This document shows positions 7,686-16,615 of a stretch of 64,000 bases of DNA, piece after piece. The DNA is from Foliamicus sp963666765 (lineage in GTDB: Bacteria; Pseudomonadota; Gammaproteobacteria; Steroidobacterales; Foliamicaceae), in NCBI GenBank assembly GCA_963666765.1, contig OY762933.1, forward strand, positions 2,542,001 through 2,606,000. The letters are read 5' to 3'. The notes beneath the pieces are model-generated. The model searched no databases. It saw only the letters and a program-made list of their open reading frames with translations, and was not told where the DNA came from. Position 1 is the stretch's first letter, and every line of letters begins with the position of its first letter. A program made the position numbers and the translations under genes.

Positions 7686-10145
7686 ATGAAATTCAGAATT
7701 GCCGTTATGTCCGTGCTGGCTGCGGGCGTGATCGTTGCCCCGCGTCCTGCAATCGCGCAGGAAGCCATGCTGGAGGAAATTATCGTCACCGCGCGCAAGC
7801 GCGAGGAGTCCGTGCAGGACATTCCCATCGCGGTCAGCGCCTTCACCGCCGACGACATCCGCGATCTGGGCCTGCAATCCGTCGATGACCTGGCGTTGTT
7901 CACGCCGGGCTTCTCGTTCCAGTCCGGCTTCGGGCGCAGCCCCTCCCAGGACCGTCCGGCGGTGCGCGGGCAGACCACCATCATTAACGGCATCGCCGGC
8001 GTAAAGGCGGTTTCCACCTTTGTGGACGGCATGTACGTGGGCGGCAATGTATCGTCCGTTGACCTCGCCAATATCGAGCGGGTGGAAATTATCAAGGGTC
8101 CGCAGTCGGCGCAGTACGGACGCGGCACCTACGCCGGGGCGATCAACTACGTCACCCGCCGTCCCACCGACGAGTTTGCGGGCGAAGTGTCGGTGAGCGG
8201 CGCGCAACACGAGACTTCCAGGTTCACCGCCTGGGCCAGCGGACCGCTGGTTGCCGATCGTGCCTACTACCGGATTTCCGCCGGATTCGATTCCTACGGG
8301 GGCGAGCACGTCAACACCGTCACCGGCGACGAAGTGGGCGACGAGGAAACCACCAACTTTGCGGCCAAGCTGTTCCTTACGCCCAGCGAGAATTTCGAGG
8401 CCACCTTCGCGCTGGCCTACCAGAAGGTGGACGACGGCCATCCGGCCCTGTCGCTGCAGGGCCGCGAGCACAACAACTGCTGCTACCGCGGTCCGCCGTC
8501 GAACAGTCCCGACATCAGCGGCGTGACCGGTCCGCGGGCGCGCGAGTACTACATCGGCGAGGCGGTGCGCGACCTCCCGGTGGCGCTTCTGACCGAAGAG
8601 CTCGACTCCGTGGGCGGCGCCGGCAATCGCCTTGATCGCCTGTCCATGTCGCTCACCATGCACTACGACCTCAATAACGGCTGGCGGCTGTCCAGCCTGA
8701 CCGGAAACATCGACGACGAGGCCGATGCTTTTCTGGACGGCACCTACGGCGGTTATGACTTCGGCGTCGCCTGGGTGAACGGTTATCCGCCGTTTCTGCG
8801 TCCAAGTCTGGGGCGGTTGTTCTGCGTAACGATCGGCTTTTGCGGGAACTTCCAGCGCATGTTGCGCTACGACCAGACGGATTTTTCCCAGGAGCTACGC
8901 CTTGCCTCGCCGGCGGACCGGGCTCTTCGGGCCACTATCGGACTTTACTACTACAGGGGCAAGCGGCACGAGCTGATGGATTCCAAGGTGCTTACCAAGC
9001 AGTCCGAGTCGCTCGGATTTGGTCTGGTTGGCGGGACGGTGCGACCCAATTCCACCTTCGATAACAACGACGTAACCAACACCGCGGTGTTCGGGGGCGT
9101 GGAGTGGGACATCAACGACCAGTGGGCCGCCACCCTGGAAGCTCGCTGGGCAACGGACGACACTCAGGTGCGCATATACGACACCAACGACATCAACCAG
9201 CTCAACGGCGACTTTGAGGAGAAGTTCACATCTTTCAACCCCCGCGCAACGCTGAGCTATCGTCCGGACGAGGCCACCAACCTGTACCTCAATATCTCCA
9301 AGGGCTCCAAGCCGGGCACGTTCAATAACCAGGTCCCGGCCGGTCCCGACGGGCAGCCCGACGAGTCTTTCCGCGCCGTGGACGAAGAGGAGGCCTGGAA
9401 CTACGAGGCAGGCTACAAGGGGCGGCTGCTGGACGGGCGTATGGTCCTGAACGTGGCCGCGTACCGCACCGAAGTGACCGACCAGCAGCTGACCACGGTG
9501 ATCGAGACGGCAACCGGCAGCAGCGCCTCGCTGATTGACAACGTGGGCGAAACTTCAATCAACGGCCTGGAAGTGGAGTTGCAGACGCTGGTGAATGAGC
9601 GGCTCTCGGTGAATCTGGGCTATGCCTGGACGAATGCCGAAATCACCAGTTACATCAACACCGACCAGGCGGATATCAACGGGGCTAACGGTTCGCTGTA
9701 CGACCTGAGTCGCCTCGGTTCGGCAGCGGGCAAACAGGTGCCGCGCATTCCCGAGCACGCCGCCTCGGTGGTTGCAAGCTACGAAGGCGAGACGATGGCG
9801 TCGGGCTTTTCCTGGTTCTGGTTGGGCAGCGTGACGTATGAAGGCTCGCGCTTCAGTCAGATCCACAACCTGATCGAGACCGGCGCCATGACCCGGGTCG
9901 GGCTGCGGGTAGGCGTGCGGCGCGATTCTCTGGAAATCGTGGCGTGGGCCAGGAACCTGTTCGACGACGACGCGCCCCTGGACATTCTTCGCTACATCGA
10001 CCGGCGCACCGGCGGTTTGCCGTCCCATGCCCGCATCCCCGGCTATGTCGCGGAATTGGGCAATCCATCCAGCACCCCGCGCGGCTTTGCCATCTCGCTG
10101 CCCCGCGGCCGGCAGGTAGGCGTAACGCTCACCTACGGCTTCTGA
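7686..10145 (+). CDS. TonB-dependent outer-membrane receptor
   Basis: 819 residues from the ATG at 7686, chosen because it gives a signal peptide ending PAIAQ; the frame is open from 7644. A TonB-box-like EEIIVTARKREES follows the signal peptide, then a plug domain (about 40-160, with IERVEIIKGPQSAQYGRGT) and a long beta-barrel ending in an aromatic residue (VTLTYGF). It imports a large or scarce solute through the outer membrane using TonB energy. The sequence type is the broad iron complex/carbohydrate group common in marine gammaproteobacteria; the ligand is not identifiable. It stands alone, downstream of the two-component system. Confidence 0.92.
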   Translation: MKFRIAVMSVLAAGVIVAPRPAIAQEAMLEEIIVTARKREESVQDIPIAVSAFTADDIRDLGLQSVDDLALFTPGFSFQSGFGRSPSQDRPAVRGQTTIINGIAGVKAVSTFVDGMYVGGNVSSVDLANIERVEIIKGPQSAQYGRGTYAGAINYVTRRPTDEFAGEVSVSGAQHETSRFTAWASGPLVADRAYYRISAGFDSYGGEHVNTVTGDEVGDEETTNFAAKLFLTPSENFEATFALAYQKVDDGHPALSLQGREHNNCCYRGPPSNSPDISGVTGPRAREYYIGEAVRDLPVALLTEELDSVGGAGNRLDRLSMSLTMHYDLNNGWRLSSLTGNIDDEADAFLDGTYGGYDFGVAWVNGYPPFLRPSLGRLFCVTIGFCGNFQRMLRYDQTDFSQELRLASPADRALRATIGLYYYRGKRHELMDSKVLTKQSESLGFGLVGGTVRPNSTFDNNDVTNTAVFGGVEWDINDQWAATLEARWATDDTQVRIYDTNDINQLNGDFEEKFTSFNPRATLSYRPDEATNLYLNISKGSKPGTFNNQVPAGPDGQPDESFRAVDEEEAWNYEAGYKGRLLDGRMVLNVAAYRTEVTDQQLTTVIETATGSSASLIDNVGETSINGLEVELQTLVNERLSVNLGYAWTNAEITSYINTDQADINGANGSLYDLSRLGSAAGKQVPRIPEHAASVVASYEGETMASGFSWFWLGSVTYEGSRFSQIHNLIETGAMTRVGLRVGVRRDSLEIVAWARNLFDDDAPLDILRYIDRRTGGLPSHARIPGYVAELGNPSSTPRGFAISLPRGRQVGVTLTYGF

Positions 10146-10154
10146 CGGCCCAGG

Positions 10155-10175
10155 TTGAGGGCGTCACGGCCTCAA
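10155..10175. terminator. Hairpin after the TonB receptor gene
   Basis: TTGAGG (10155-10160) pairs with CCTCAA (10170-10175), 10 bases after the stop. More GC-rich REP-like sequence (GGACGGCGGGACGGCC, GGAGGGCG) follows up to about 10240. The rest of the 210-base gap to 10356 shows no gene. Confidence 0.4.
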
Positions 10176-10355
10176 CCCAGGACGGCGGGACGGCCTCTTT
10201 CCCAGGAGGGCGTATCGCTCTCTTTCCGGGAACGGCTCGCGATTGACGCCCGGCATGCCGTGGGTCAAACAGTTCATCAGGTTCGTTTGTTGGGATAGGA
10301 TTCCCCGCGGAGTTAATGCGCCTCCCGGGCGCGCAAGTTTGAGAAATTTGCTTTA

Positions 10356-11321
10356 GTGCCTGTTGAAATCTACATGGTGGTTGGCTTCCTGCTGGCGGCC
10401 TACGCGGTCGTTGCCAACGACTCCATTCAAACCCTGGGCACTTTCCTGTCGTCCAATTCCCACCGCCCGTGGTGGGTGCTATGGTTATTCGCATCGGGCA
10501 TCCTGTGCGCCGTACTGGCATTCGGCTGGTTTACCTATGACGGCGACGTGTCCTACGGCCGGCTGGTGAAATTTCCGGTCCCTGAAGGCGGCATAAGCTG
10601 GATTCACGTCATACCGCCGGTGGCGCTGCTGATCCTTACCCGCGTCGGGGTGCCTGTAAGCACCACTTTCCTGGTCCTTACGGTGTTCACCATCAGCAAC
10701 CTGCAGGCGATGCTGATGAAGTCGATTCTCGGATATGTGGTTGCTTTCATCGCGGCCATCGCTCTGTTCCGGTTCGTATTTCATCGGGCCACGGAGTACT
10801 TTCATCGGACCCGCAAGCAATCCATTCCGGGCTACTGGGTCCTGCTGCAATGGTCGTCCACGGGTTTCCTCTGGAGCCAATGGCTGATCCAGGATCTGGC
10901 CAACATCTTCGTTTACCTGCCGCGGCAACTGTCCATCCAGTGGCTGGCCTTCGGCGTCATGGCGCTCATCGTCATGCAGGGCTACATTTTCTACACCTTT
11001 GGAGGCGTCATCCAGAAAATCGTCCTGTCCAAGACCGATACGACCGACATTCGCGCCGCGACAATCATCGACTTCATTTACGGCATAGTGCTCCTGGTCT
11101 TCAAGGAAATCAGCGATATTCCGATGAGCACCACCTGGGTCTTTCTCGGATTGCTCGCCGGCCGCGAATTCGCACTATCCACGTACCTCGCCGCCACCGA
11201 TTTTCGGCGGACATTCAAGACGGTTTCCACGGACGCGCTCAAGGCGCTGTCGGGCCTCATCGTGAGTGTCATCCTGGCGCTCGCTCTGCCCTACCTCAAT
11301 CGAATGGTGTTTGGCGGCTAG
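10356..11321 (+). CDS. PiT-like inorganic anion permease homologue
   Basis: 321 residues with about ten hydrophobic helices. Two features recall the PiT phosphate permease family: an N-terminal AND motif (YAVVANDSIQTLGTF, compare GANDVAN) and two internal copies of P-[VM]-S-T-T (GVPVSTTF and DIPMSTTW), which mark the inverted duplication in PiT proteins. It is shorter than usual PiT proteins (400-500 residues) and lacks the long cytoplasmic loop, so it is a divergent member or a related family. The start is a GTG at 10356 or an ATG at 10374. Confidence 0.6.
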   Translation: MPVEIYMVVGFLLAAYAVVANDSIQTLGTFLSSNSHRPWWVLWLFASGILCAVLAFGWFTYDGDVSYGRLVKFPVPEGGISWIHVIPPVALLILTRVGVPVSTTFLVLTVFTISNLQAMLMKSILGYVVAFIAAIALFRFVFHRATEYFHRTRKQSIPGYWVLLQWSSTGFLWSQWLIQDLANIFVYLPRQLSIQWLAFGVMALIVMQGYIFYTFGGVIQKIVLSKTDTTDIRAATIIDFIYGIVLLVFKEISDIPMSTTWVFLGLLAGREFALSTYLAATDFRRTFKTVSTDALKALSGLIVSVILALALPYLNRMVFGG

Positions 11322-11373
11322 GCCGGTGACGAGCGCATACAAGATTGAGATAAGCTGACCCGGAAGGTGACAT

Positions 11374-11475
11374 ATGCGAACACGATGTTGTCGGCTCGCC
11401 TCATGGTCAGGCGTCCTGGCGTTGGTTCCTTGCGCCGCCGAAGCGGCTCAAGCCGATTGGCCGATTCGGGGGTAG
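11374..11475 (+). CDS. 33-residue signal-peptide-like leader ORF upstream of the metal permease
   Basis: ATG at 11374 with a good GGAAGG ribosome site 6 bases away. The product starts basic with two cysteines (MRTRCCRLASW), has a short hydrophobic core and an AxA-type cleavage site (CAAEAAQADW), then stops at an amber codon. The frame is the same as the permease that begins 6 bases later, so TAG alone separates them. It could be a leader peptide, a tiny secreted peptide or a remnant. No family recognised. Confidence 0.35.
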   Translation: MRTRCCRLASWSGVLALVPCAAEAAQADWPIRG

Positions 11476-11481
11476 GGTACG

Positions 11482-12834
11482 GTGCCTATTGAGCCTGGCG
11501 GACTGCTGGCGGGCTTCTTCGGCTTTCTGTGGTCGTCCTTTCTGCTTTTGTCGCCCATGCTGTTGCTTGGGTTGTTCCTCTCCGGGCTGATACACGTCTT
11601 TATTTCGCGGGAAGCCATTCTTCGATGGCTGAAGCACGATAGCCTTAAGTCCGTGAGCACGAGTGCGGCGCTCGGCGTTCCGGTACCGCTTTGCAGTTGT
11701 TCGGTGGTGCCGGTGGTGGCGGAAATGCGCAGGAAGGGCGCGTCGCGCTCGTCCTGCATGTCGTTCCTGATTACGGCGCCGGAAACGGGCGCGGATTCCA
11801 TTCTCGTGACCAATGCCTTCTTCGGCTGGATAGCGGCCGTGGTGCGCCCGATCATCAGCTTCGTGACCGCGGTGGTCGCCGGCGTCTTGAGTATCAGACT
11901 GATACGCGGCGACGACCCCGAGGCCGGGACCAGCGATCATGATCACAGCCACGATCATGACCATGATCACGACCACGGCGAGCACAAGCCGCTGTTGTCC
12001 GGCAGCGACGACTGCTACGTCAGCCCCTCCGAAATGAAGCGCATGGCCGGGCGCTGGGCGCAAAACCTGTACCTGGCCGCCAGCAGGCTGAAGTCCGCCT
12101 CCCGGCTCAAGCCCGATTCCCATCATGACCCCAGGTCCTCGGGCGCCCGGCCCGGACGGGCGTCCACGCCGCGGGCAGCCGAAACCTCGGTCCGGGACGG
12201 CTTGAGTTTCCGCAAGGTGGTCCGGCATATTTTCCGCTACGGGTTTGTCGAGATCGCCGACGACATACTCTTCGCCCTGCTGGTGGGCGTGGCCCTGGGC
12301 GGCGCACTTTACCTGGCCATTCCGGGCGACCTGATGACCAGCGAATATGCGCGCTGGCTGTCCTACCCGATCCTGGTCGTGGTTGGCATTCCGCTTTACA
12401 TCTGCGCCTCGGCCAGCACGCCGATCGCGGCGGCGCTGGTCGCCAAGGGCTTCAGTCCCGGCGCGGCGCTGATTTTCCTGATGACCGGCCCCGCCACCAA
12501 CACCGGAACCATCGCGATCATCATGAGCCAGTTCGGCGTGCGTTTCGCATCGGTTTACGTCAGTTCGGTAATCGCGGTTACGGTCGTGCTGGGAATCCTG
12601 GTCGATATCCTGCTCCTGGCGACCGGGCTGGGCATCACCGTCAACCTGGCGCCGTCCGAATCCACCACGATCCAGTTCCTGCAATGGGCGTCGGCGTTCG
12701 CGTTTTTTGCGCTGGTTGTGTGGCGCTTCCGCGATGGGGCTCTGAAGAGCGGCTACGAAGACCTGCTGATGAACATCCGGCCGGTGTCCTCACGATGGAG
12801 GAGCACCTGGGCGCGCATGACGCGCAACCGCTAG
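11482..12834 (+). CDS. SO_0444/ArsP-type permease, likely Cu/Zn efflux
   Basis: 450 residues, GTG start. Two blocks of about four membrane helices flank a cytoplasmic loop that holds a striking His/Asp stretch (residues 152-168, alternating H and D). The first block carries the signature VPVPLCSCSVVP (CSC at 71-73) and TAPETGADS; the second has CASASTPIAAALVAKG and MTGPATNTGT. This is the architecture of the SO_0444 family of predicted copper/zinc exporters in the DUF318 (ArsP) permease group. The metal and direction of transport are inferred from the family and the His-rich loop. Confidence 0.8.
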   Translation: MPIEPGGLLAGFFGFLWSSFLLLSPMLLLGLFLSGLIHVFISREAILRWLKHDSLKSVSTSAALGVPVPLCSCSVVPVVAEMRRKGASRSSCMSFLITAPETGADSILVTNAFFGWIAAVVRPIISFVTAVVAGVLSIRLIRGDDPEAGTSDHDHSHDHDHDHDHGEHKPLLSGSDDCYVSPSEMKRMAGRWAQNLYLAASRLKSASRLKPDSHHDPRSSGARPGRASTPRAAETSVRDGLSFRKVVRHIFRYGFVEIADDILFALLVGVALGGALYLAIPGDLMTSEYARWLSYPILVVVGIPLYICASASTPIAAALVAKGFSPGAALIFLMTGPATNTGTIAIIMSQFGVRFASVYVSSVIAVTVVLGILVDILLLATGLGITVNLAPSESTTIQFLQWASAFAFFALVVWRFRDGALKSGYEDLLMNIRPVSSRWRSTWARMTRNR

Positions 12835-12975
12835 GCCTAAGACGCGCATGTCTGAAGGGTTTGCCGGCAAGGCCGCAATTGGTCCCCCGCAACTGGACCT
12901 GAAAGTACACTCGCAATAGCAAACCGTTTCGGAGTATTATCCGAATTGGATTAGCTGTTTCGGAACTGATGCCGA

Positions 12976-14133
12976 GTGAGTCTGTATAGGCGCGAGCTTT
13001 CTCTGGCCCTGCCGGGCGGCCAGTCGGCGTTTCTTTGGGGGCCTCGCAAGGTGGGGAAATCGACGCTTCTGGCGCAAGAGTTCCCGAAATCGGCGCGCTT
13101 CGATCTGTTGGATACCCGGATGCTCATTCAGTTTATCCGGGAACCCTGGACATTCACCGAGCAGGTTCGGGCGCTTCCGGATGGGCAGCGCGGTCGCGTG
13201 ATCCTGGTGGATGAGGTGCAGAAGGCGCCTGCGATACTCGATGAAGCCCACCGGTTGATAGAAAATGAAGGACTTAGCTTCGTTTTCTGTGGCTCCAGCG
13301 CCCGCAAGCTGAAGCGCGGCGCCGCCAATATGCTGGGCGGTCGGGCCTGGCGATTCCGCCTGCACCCGCTAACCTGGATCGAGTTACCGCAGTTTGATCT
13401 TCTCAGGGCGCTCAACCGCGGCCTGGTTCCTTCCCACTACGACAGCACGCAATATCGACGCGCCCTGAGCGGCTACGTGAACGATTATCTCAAGGAGGAA
13501 GTGTTCGATGAGGGATTGACCCGAAATGTCGCCGCGTTCTCACGTTTCTTCGATGCCCTGGGCTTCAGCCATGGCGAGGTCCTGAACTTCTCAAGCCTGG
13601 CGCGGGACTGCGGCGTTGACTCCAAGACCGTTAGAGAATACTTCCAGATTCTTGAGGACACGCTTGTGGGGCGCATGTTGGAGCCGTTCGCGCGGCGGCG
13701 GTCGCGCGCGATCATCATCCGTGCGCCCAAGTTCTATCTTTTCGATGTGGGAGTGTCGGGCTTCCTGACCGGTCGTCGAATCGAACGTTGTCAGGGGATC
13801 GATTACGGCCGGGCGCTGGAGCACTTCATTCTTATGGAACTGCTGGCGTACCGCAGTTATCGGGACCGCGATTTTCCGATCCGCTACTGGCGAACCAAGT
13901 CCGGCCTCGAAGTGGATTTTGTTCTTGGACGCAGGGGGCAAGTCGCGATTGAGGTTAAGGGTGGCCGGGTCCGTGCCGACAGCCTCAAGGGTATTCGGGC
14001 ATTCGCCGAAGAACATGGGCCGTGCACCGCCATCGTGGTTTGCAGCGAGCCTGCGCCCCGTCACGCTGAAGGGGTGCGGATTCTGCCGTGGGAGTACTTC
14101 CTGCGTCGCCTCTGGGCGGGCGATTTCGTATAA
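12976..14133 (+). CDS. AAA_14 / DUF4143 ATPase
   Basis: 385 residues, GTG start at 12976; the nearby ATG at 12969 reads into a stop. Walker A is GPRKVGKST (22-30) and Walker B VILVDEVQ (D79/E80), with arginine-rich sensor segments. The C-terminal DUF4143 part contains GLEVDFVLG and AIEVKGG, which resemble a PD-(D/E)xK nuclease core. These ATPases are widespread, mobile and of poorly known function. The gene stands alone between the metal permease and the sterol methyltransferase, in a region with more AT-rich flanks. Two GTTTCGGA copies (12924 and 12957) lie before it. Confidence 0.85.
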   Translation: MSLYRRELSLALPGGQSAFLWGPRKVGKSTLLAQEFPKSARFDLLDTRMLIQFIREPWTFTEQVRALPDGQRGRVILVDEVQKAPAILDEAHRLIENEGLSFVFCGSSARKLKRGAANMLGGRAWRFRLHPLTWIELPQFDLLRALNRGLVPSHYDSTQYRRALSGYVNDYLKEEVFDEGLTRNVAAFSRFFDALGFSHGEVLNFSSLARDCGVDSKTVREYFQILEDTLVGRMLEPFARRRSRAIIIRAPKFYLFDVGVSGFLTGRRIERCQGIDYGRALEHFILMELLAYRSYRDRDFPIRYWRTKSGLEVDFVLGRRGQVAIEVKGGRVRADSLKGIRAFAEEHGPCTAIVVCSEPAPRHAEGVRILPWEYFLRRLWAGDFV

Positions 14134-14148
14134 GTTCCCACCCGGCTT

Positions 14149-14232
14149 GGCGCTGACGCCGTGGTCAGGACGCAAGCAGGGGCTGCTTGCGGAAGGAGAT
14201 CGCGGCCACGCAGGCGATAAGGGTCAGCGCCA
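14149..14232. other. Two-level inverted repeat (possible terminator or structured RNA)
   Basis: TGGCGCTGAC (14149-14158) pairs with GTCAGCGCCA (14223-14232). Inside this lies a perfect hairpin CGCAAGCAG-GGG-CTGCTTGCG (14171-14191). It follows the ATPase gene by 15 bases and precedes the sterol methyltransferase promoter. It is most simply a terminator, but the nested stems could be a small structured RNA. The 14134-14452 gap otherwise holds only the promoter and the 30-residue ORF listed below. Confidence 0.35.
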
Positions 14233-14289
14233 GACAGAAGAAAGCTTCCCGCGCGCATGACGGCCGCCGTAGTGCAGGCCCAGCGAGCA

Positions 14290-14318
14290 TCGACCATACT
14301 CAAACATCATCTTATAAT
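14290..14318 (+). promoter_or_regulatory. Sigma-70-like promoter for the sterol methyltransferase locus
   Basis: A perfect -10 TATAAT at 14313-14318 is preceded by a 17-base spacer and TCGACC at 14290-14295 (4 of 6 matches to TTGACA). Transcription would start near 14325, just before the small ORF at 14336 and the methyltransferase at 14453. Confidence 0.6.
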
Positions 14319-14335
14319 TCCGACTAAGGCTGATC

Positions 14336-14428
14336 ATGGTCTTCCTGGTGGGTATCGGTCTCGCATACGCACTTCACTTCGTCGAAGCGGGCGTCATGTC
14401 TGGCGGCGAAGAGCACGAAGGCCATTAG
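14336..14428 (+). CDS. 30-residue membrane micropeptide upstream of the sterol methyltransferase
   Basis: ATG at 14336 with AAGG about 7 bases upstream, directly downstream of the TATAAT promoter. The peptide is a hydrophobic segment (MVFLVGIGLAYALHFVEAG) followed by a short acidic/His tail ending EEHEGH. It stops 24 bases before the methyltransferase ATG, and a second, stronger ribosome site (AAGGAG) serves that gene. It may be a real small membrane protein or a leader ORF. No family recognised. Confidence 0.4.
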   Translation: MVFLVGIGLAYALHFVEAGVMSGGEEHEGH

Positions 14429-14452
14429 CCCCGATAAGGAGACTCGCACGAC

Positions 14453-15472
14453 ATGCTGGTGAAACTTTCCACGTCGCTGAAGAGCGCCTATCAGGGCTGG
14501 TCTGTCGCCAGCCGCGTAGAGCGTTTTGGCGGCTGGCTCGAGAGACGAGGAGCGGGAGGCGCTTATGACCATACCGAGACAGTAAATGACTACTACTCGC
14601 TGTGCAGCGAGTTCATGCAGTTCGGGTGGAACGAATCGCTCCATTTTGCGCCCCTCAGGCCGGGCGAAAGCCTTGAGAACTCCATCGTCCGGCATCAGCG
14701 GCTCATGATCGGCAAGCTTCAGTTGAAAGAGGGAATGACGGCGATCGACGTTGGGTGCGGAGTCGGTGGTCCAATGCGCCAGGTTGCCCGTGAATCCGGC
14801 GCTCGCGTCGTCTGCCTCAACAACAACAAGCAGCAGCTGGAGAAGGCGAGGCAAAAGAACATGGAAGCCGGTCTTGATCACATGGCGGATTACGTCCATT
14901 GCAGCTTTATGGACATGAGCAGATTTGAGCCGGACTCCTTCGATGCGGGCTATGCGATTGAGTCCACCTGCCATGCGCCGGACAAGAAGGGCGCATTCGC
15001 CGAGATATTCCGCGTGTTGAAGCCCGGGGCGTTATTCTGGGGCCAGGAAATGTGCCTGACGAACGCGTTCGATCCCGATAACGCCTCCCACGAGGCCATC
15101 AAGCGCGAACTCATGCGCGGTATCGCATTGAATGAGATCGCAACCTTCGCGGAGGTTGATCAGGCGCTGGAGGGGGTCGGATTCGAAGTGATCGAAGGAA
15201 GGGACAGGAGTATGCAGGCAGGTCCAGGCACGCCCTGGTATCAGCCGATGGAGGGAGAAACGGGGACATTCCGGAACCTCCTGCGAAGGACGCCTGCGGG
15301 TCGAAAAGCAATGATCGGCATGCTGAAGCTCACGGAGGCATTCGGACTCTTCCCGAAGGGTTCCACCGCTGTGGTCCGGCTGATGGACCAAACCGCGCGA
15401 GCTTATGTTGCGGGCGGCAAGACCGGGATATTCACGCCGCTGTATTGTTTTCTGGCGCGCAAGCCAGCGTGA
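14453..15472 (+). CDS. Sterol 24-C-methyltransferase homologue (ERG6/SMT type)
   Basis: 339 residues. The protein follows eukaryotic ERG6/SMT from end to end: the SMT-specific region I (FMQFGWNESLHF, 54-65, compare YEYGWGSSFHFS in yeast) with GES..SI.RHQ after it, the SAM motif IDVGCGVGGPMRQ (98-110) and LNNNKQQ (122-128), SMT region III YAIESTCHAPDKKG (167-180), a PWYQP segment, and a C-terminal domain ending AGGKTGIFTPLYCFLARKP (Sterol_MT_C). SMTs transfer methyl from SAM to C-24 of the sterol side chain. They are mainly eukaryotic and uncommon in bacteria. A GPP34-P450 gene follows by 96 bases. Substrate specificity is inferred from homology only. Confidence 0.88.
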   Translation: MLVKLSTSLKSAYQGWSVASRVERFGGWLERRGAGGAYDHTETVNDYYSLCSEFMQFGWNESLHFAPLRPGESLENSIVRHQRLMIGKLQLKEGMTAIDVGCGVGGPMRQVARESGARVVCLNNNKQQLEKARQKNMEAGLDHMADYVHCSFMDMSRFEPDSFDAGYAIESTCHAPDKKGAFAEIFRVLKPGALFWGQEMCLTNAFDPDNASHEAIKRELMRGIALNEIATFAEVDQALEGVGFEVIEGRDRSMQAGPGTPWYQPMEGETGTFRNLLRRTPAGRKAMIGMLKLTEAFGLFPKGSTAVVRLMDQTARAYVAGGKTGIFTPLYCFLARKPA

Positions 15473-15568
15473 AACCATACGCGCCGACGCTACAATATGC
15501 TACGCGGGGGCGCTTGACCGCGGCAGCGGGTCGCGCCAGCAACAAGGGGCCCTGATTGAAGGTCAGCC

Positions 15569-16615
15569 ATGAGACTCGCCGAAGAAACCTTGCTGCTGCT
15601 GCTGGATGAGGACACCGGCTACCTCATTCCCTTGCCGGAGTGGAAGCTGGCATGCGTGCTATCCGGCGCAGTGCTTATGGACCTGGCGCTGGAGAACCGC
15701 ATCGATACGGATCCCGAGAAGCTCGTGCTGATCGATGGTTCTCACACGGGCGACGAGTTGCTGGATCCCTTCCTGGGGGACATCGTCTTCGAGACCGAAG
15801 TGCACAGCCCCCAGTACTGGGTGGAAAAACTGGCGCCGCGGGCGGAGGAAATCTACGAGAAAACGCTCGAACGGCTGGTTGAGAAGGGAATTCTCAATTT
15901 CCAGGCCGGCGGCTTCTGGACGCTCACTGCCAAAGTGGGCGCCTCGGGCCGCTATCCTGTTACCGAGGGCGAGGGCGTCGAGGAAATCAAGCGGCGTGTG
16001 ACCAGAATCCTGCTGAACGAAGACGAGATTCCGGACCCGCGCGACATCATGATCATCGGCCTGGTCCGGACCTGTGGCGGGTTTGCGCACCTTCTGGAGG
16101 AGGAGGAACTGGCGCGGACTAAGGAACGGGCCGATTTCATCAAGGATATGGATTTCATCGGCCAGTCGATCTCCAATGCAGTCAACAGCATCTACACGCC
16201 TCCGGCCAGCTTGCGGGTGGCAAGCCGCAGGCCGCTGCCGGAACTGAAGCTGACGGACGCGCTTCGTTCAAAGGCTTTCCGGGCCGGCAATTCCCCCATT
16301 TTTTTCGCCGAGCAGAGTGAACGCCTGGGGCCGGTGTTCCGGTTCAAGGTGCCGGGCAAGAACGTCGTCGTGTTGGCCGGGGCCGAGATGAACCGGTGGG
16401 TCAACCGGCGCGGCCGCTACTACTTGCGCACCAGGGATTACCTGTCCCAGTTTGAGACGGTCTGGGGCGTGGCGCGCAGCATCGCAAGCATGGATGGCGC
16501 CGATCACCTCCGCATGCGCAAGGCCATGCGCGCGGGCAACTCGCGCCACGTCGTGCGGACCGGCTTTCCGACATTTTTGCGCTCGGGCGGCGCAGTATGG
16601 GGGATTGGGGCGTAG
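15569..16615 (+). CDS. GPP34 domain fused to the N-terminal half of a cytochrome P450 (frame broken)
   Basis: 348 residues in this frame. Residues 1 to about 210 match GPP34/GOLPH3 (RLAEETLLLLLDEDTG ... LACVLSGAVLMDLALENRI); in eukaryotes this fold binds phosphatidylinositol-4-phosphate, and in bacteria its role is unknown. From about 225 a P450 begins (SPIFFAEQSERLGPVFRFKVPG, then HLRMRKAMRAGNSRHVV, the helix C region). The frame runs into a stop at 16615, but the rest of the P450 continues in frame -1 at 16597. One missing base near 16570 would restore a single protein of about 664 residues. ATG 15569 has GAAGG upstream. Confidence 0.75.
   Translation: MRLAEETLLLLLDEDTGYLIPLPEWKLACVLSGAVLMDLALENRIDTDPEKLVLIDGSHTGDELLDPFLGDIVFETEVHSPQYWVEKLAPRAEEIYEKTLERLVEKGILNFQAGGFWTLTAKVGASGRYPVTEGEGVEEIKRRVTRILLNEDEIPDPRDIMIIGLVRTCGGFAHLLEEEELARTKERADFIKDMDFIGQSISNAVNSIYTPPASLRVASRRPLPELKLTDALRSKAFRAGNSPIFFAEQSERLGPVFRFKVPGKNVVVLAGAEMNRWVNRRGRYYLRTRDYLSQFETVWGVARSIASMDGADHLRMRKAMRAGNSRHVVRTGFPTFLRSGGAVWGIGA

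Noticed and set aside
11930..12000. Apparent short tandem repeat in the metal permease gene
   Set aside because: It is coding His/Asp repetition (a metal-binding loop), not a CRISPR or intergenic repeat.
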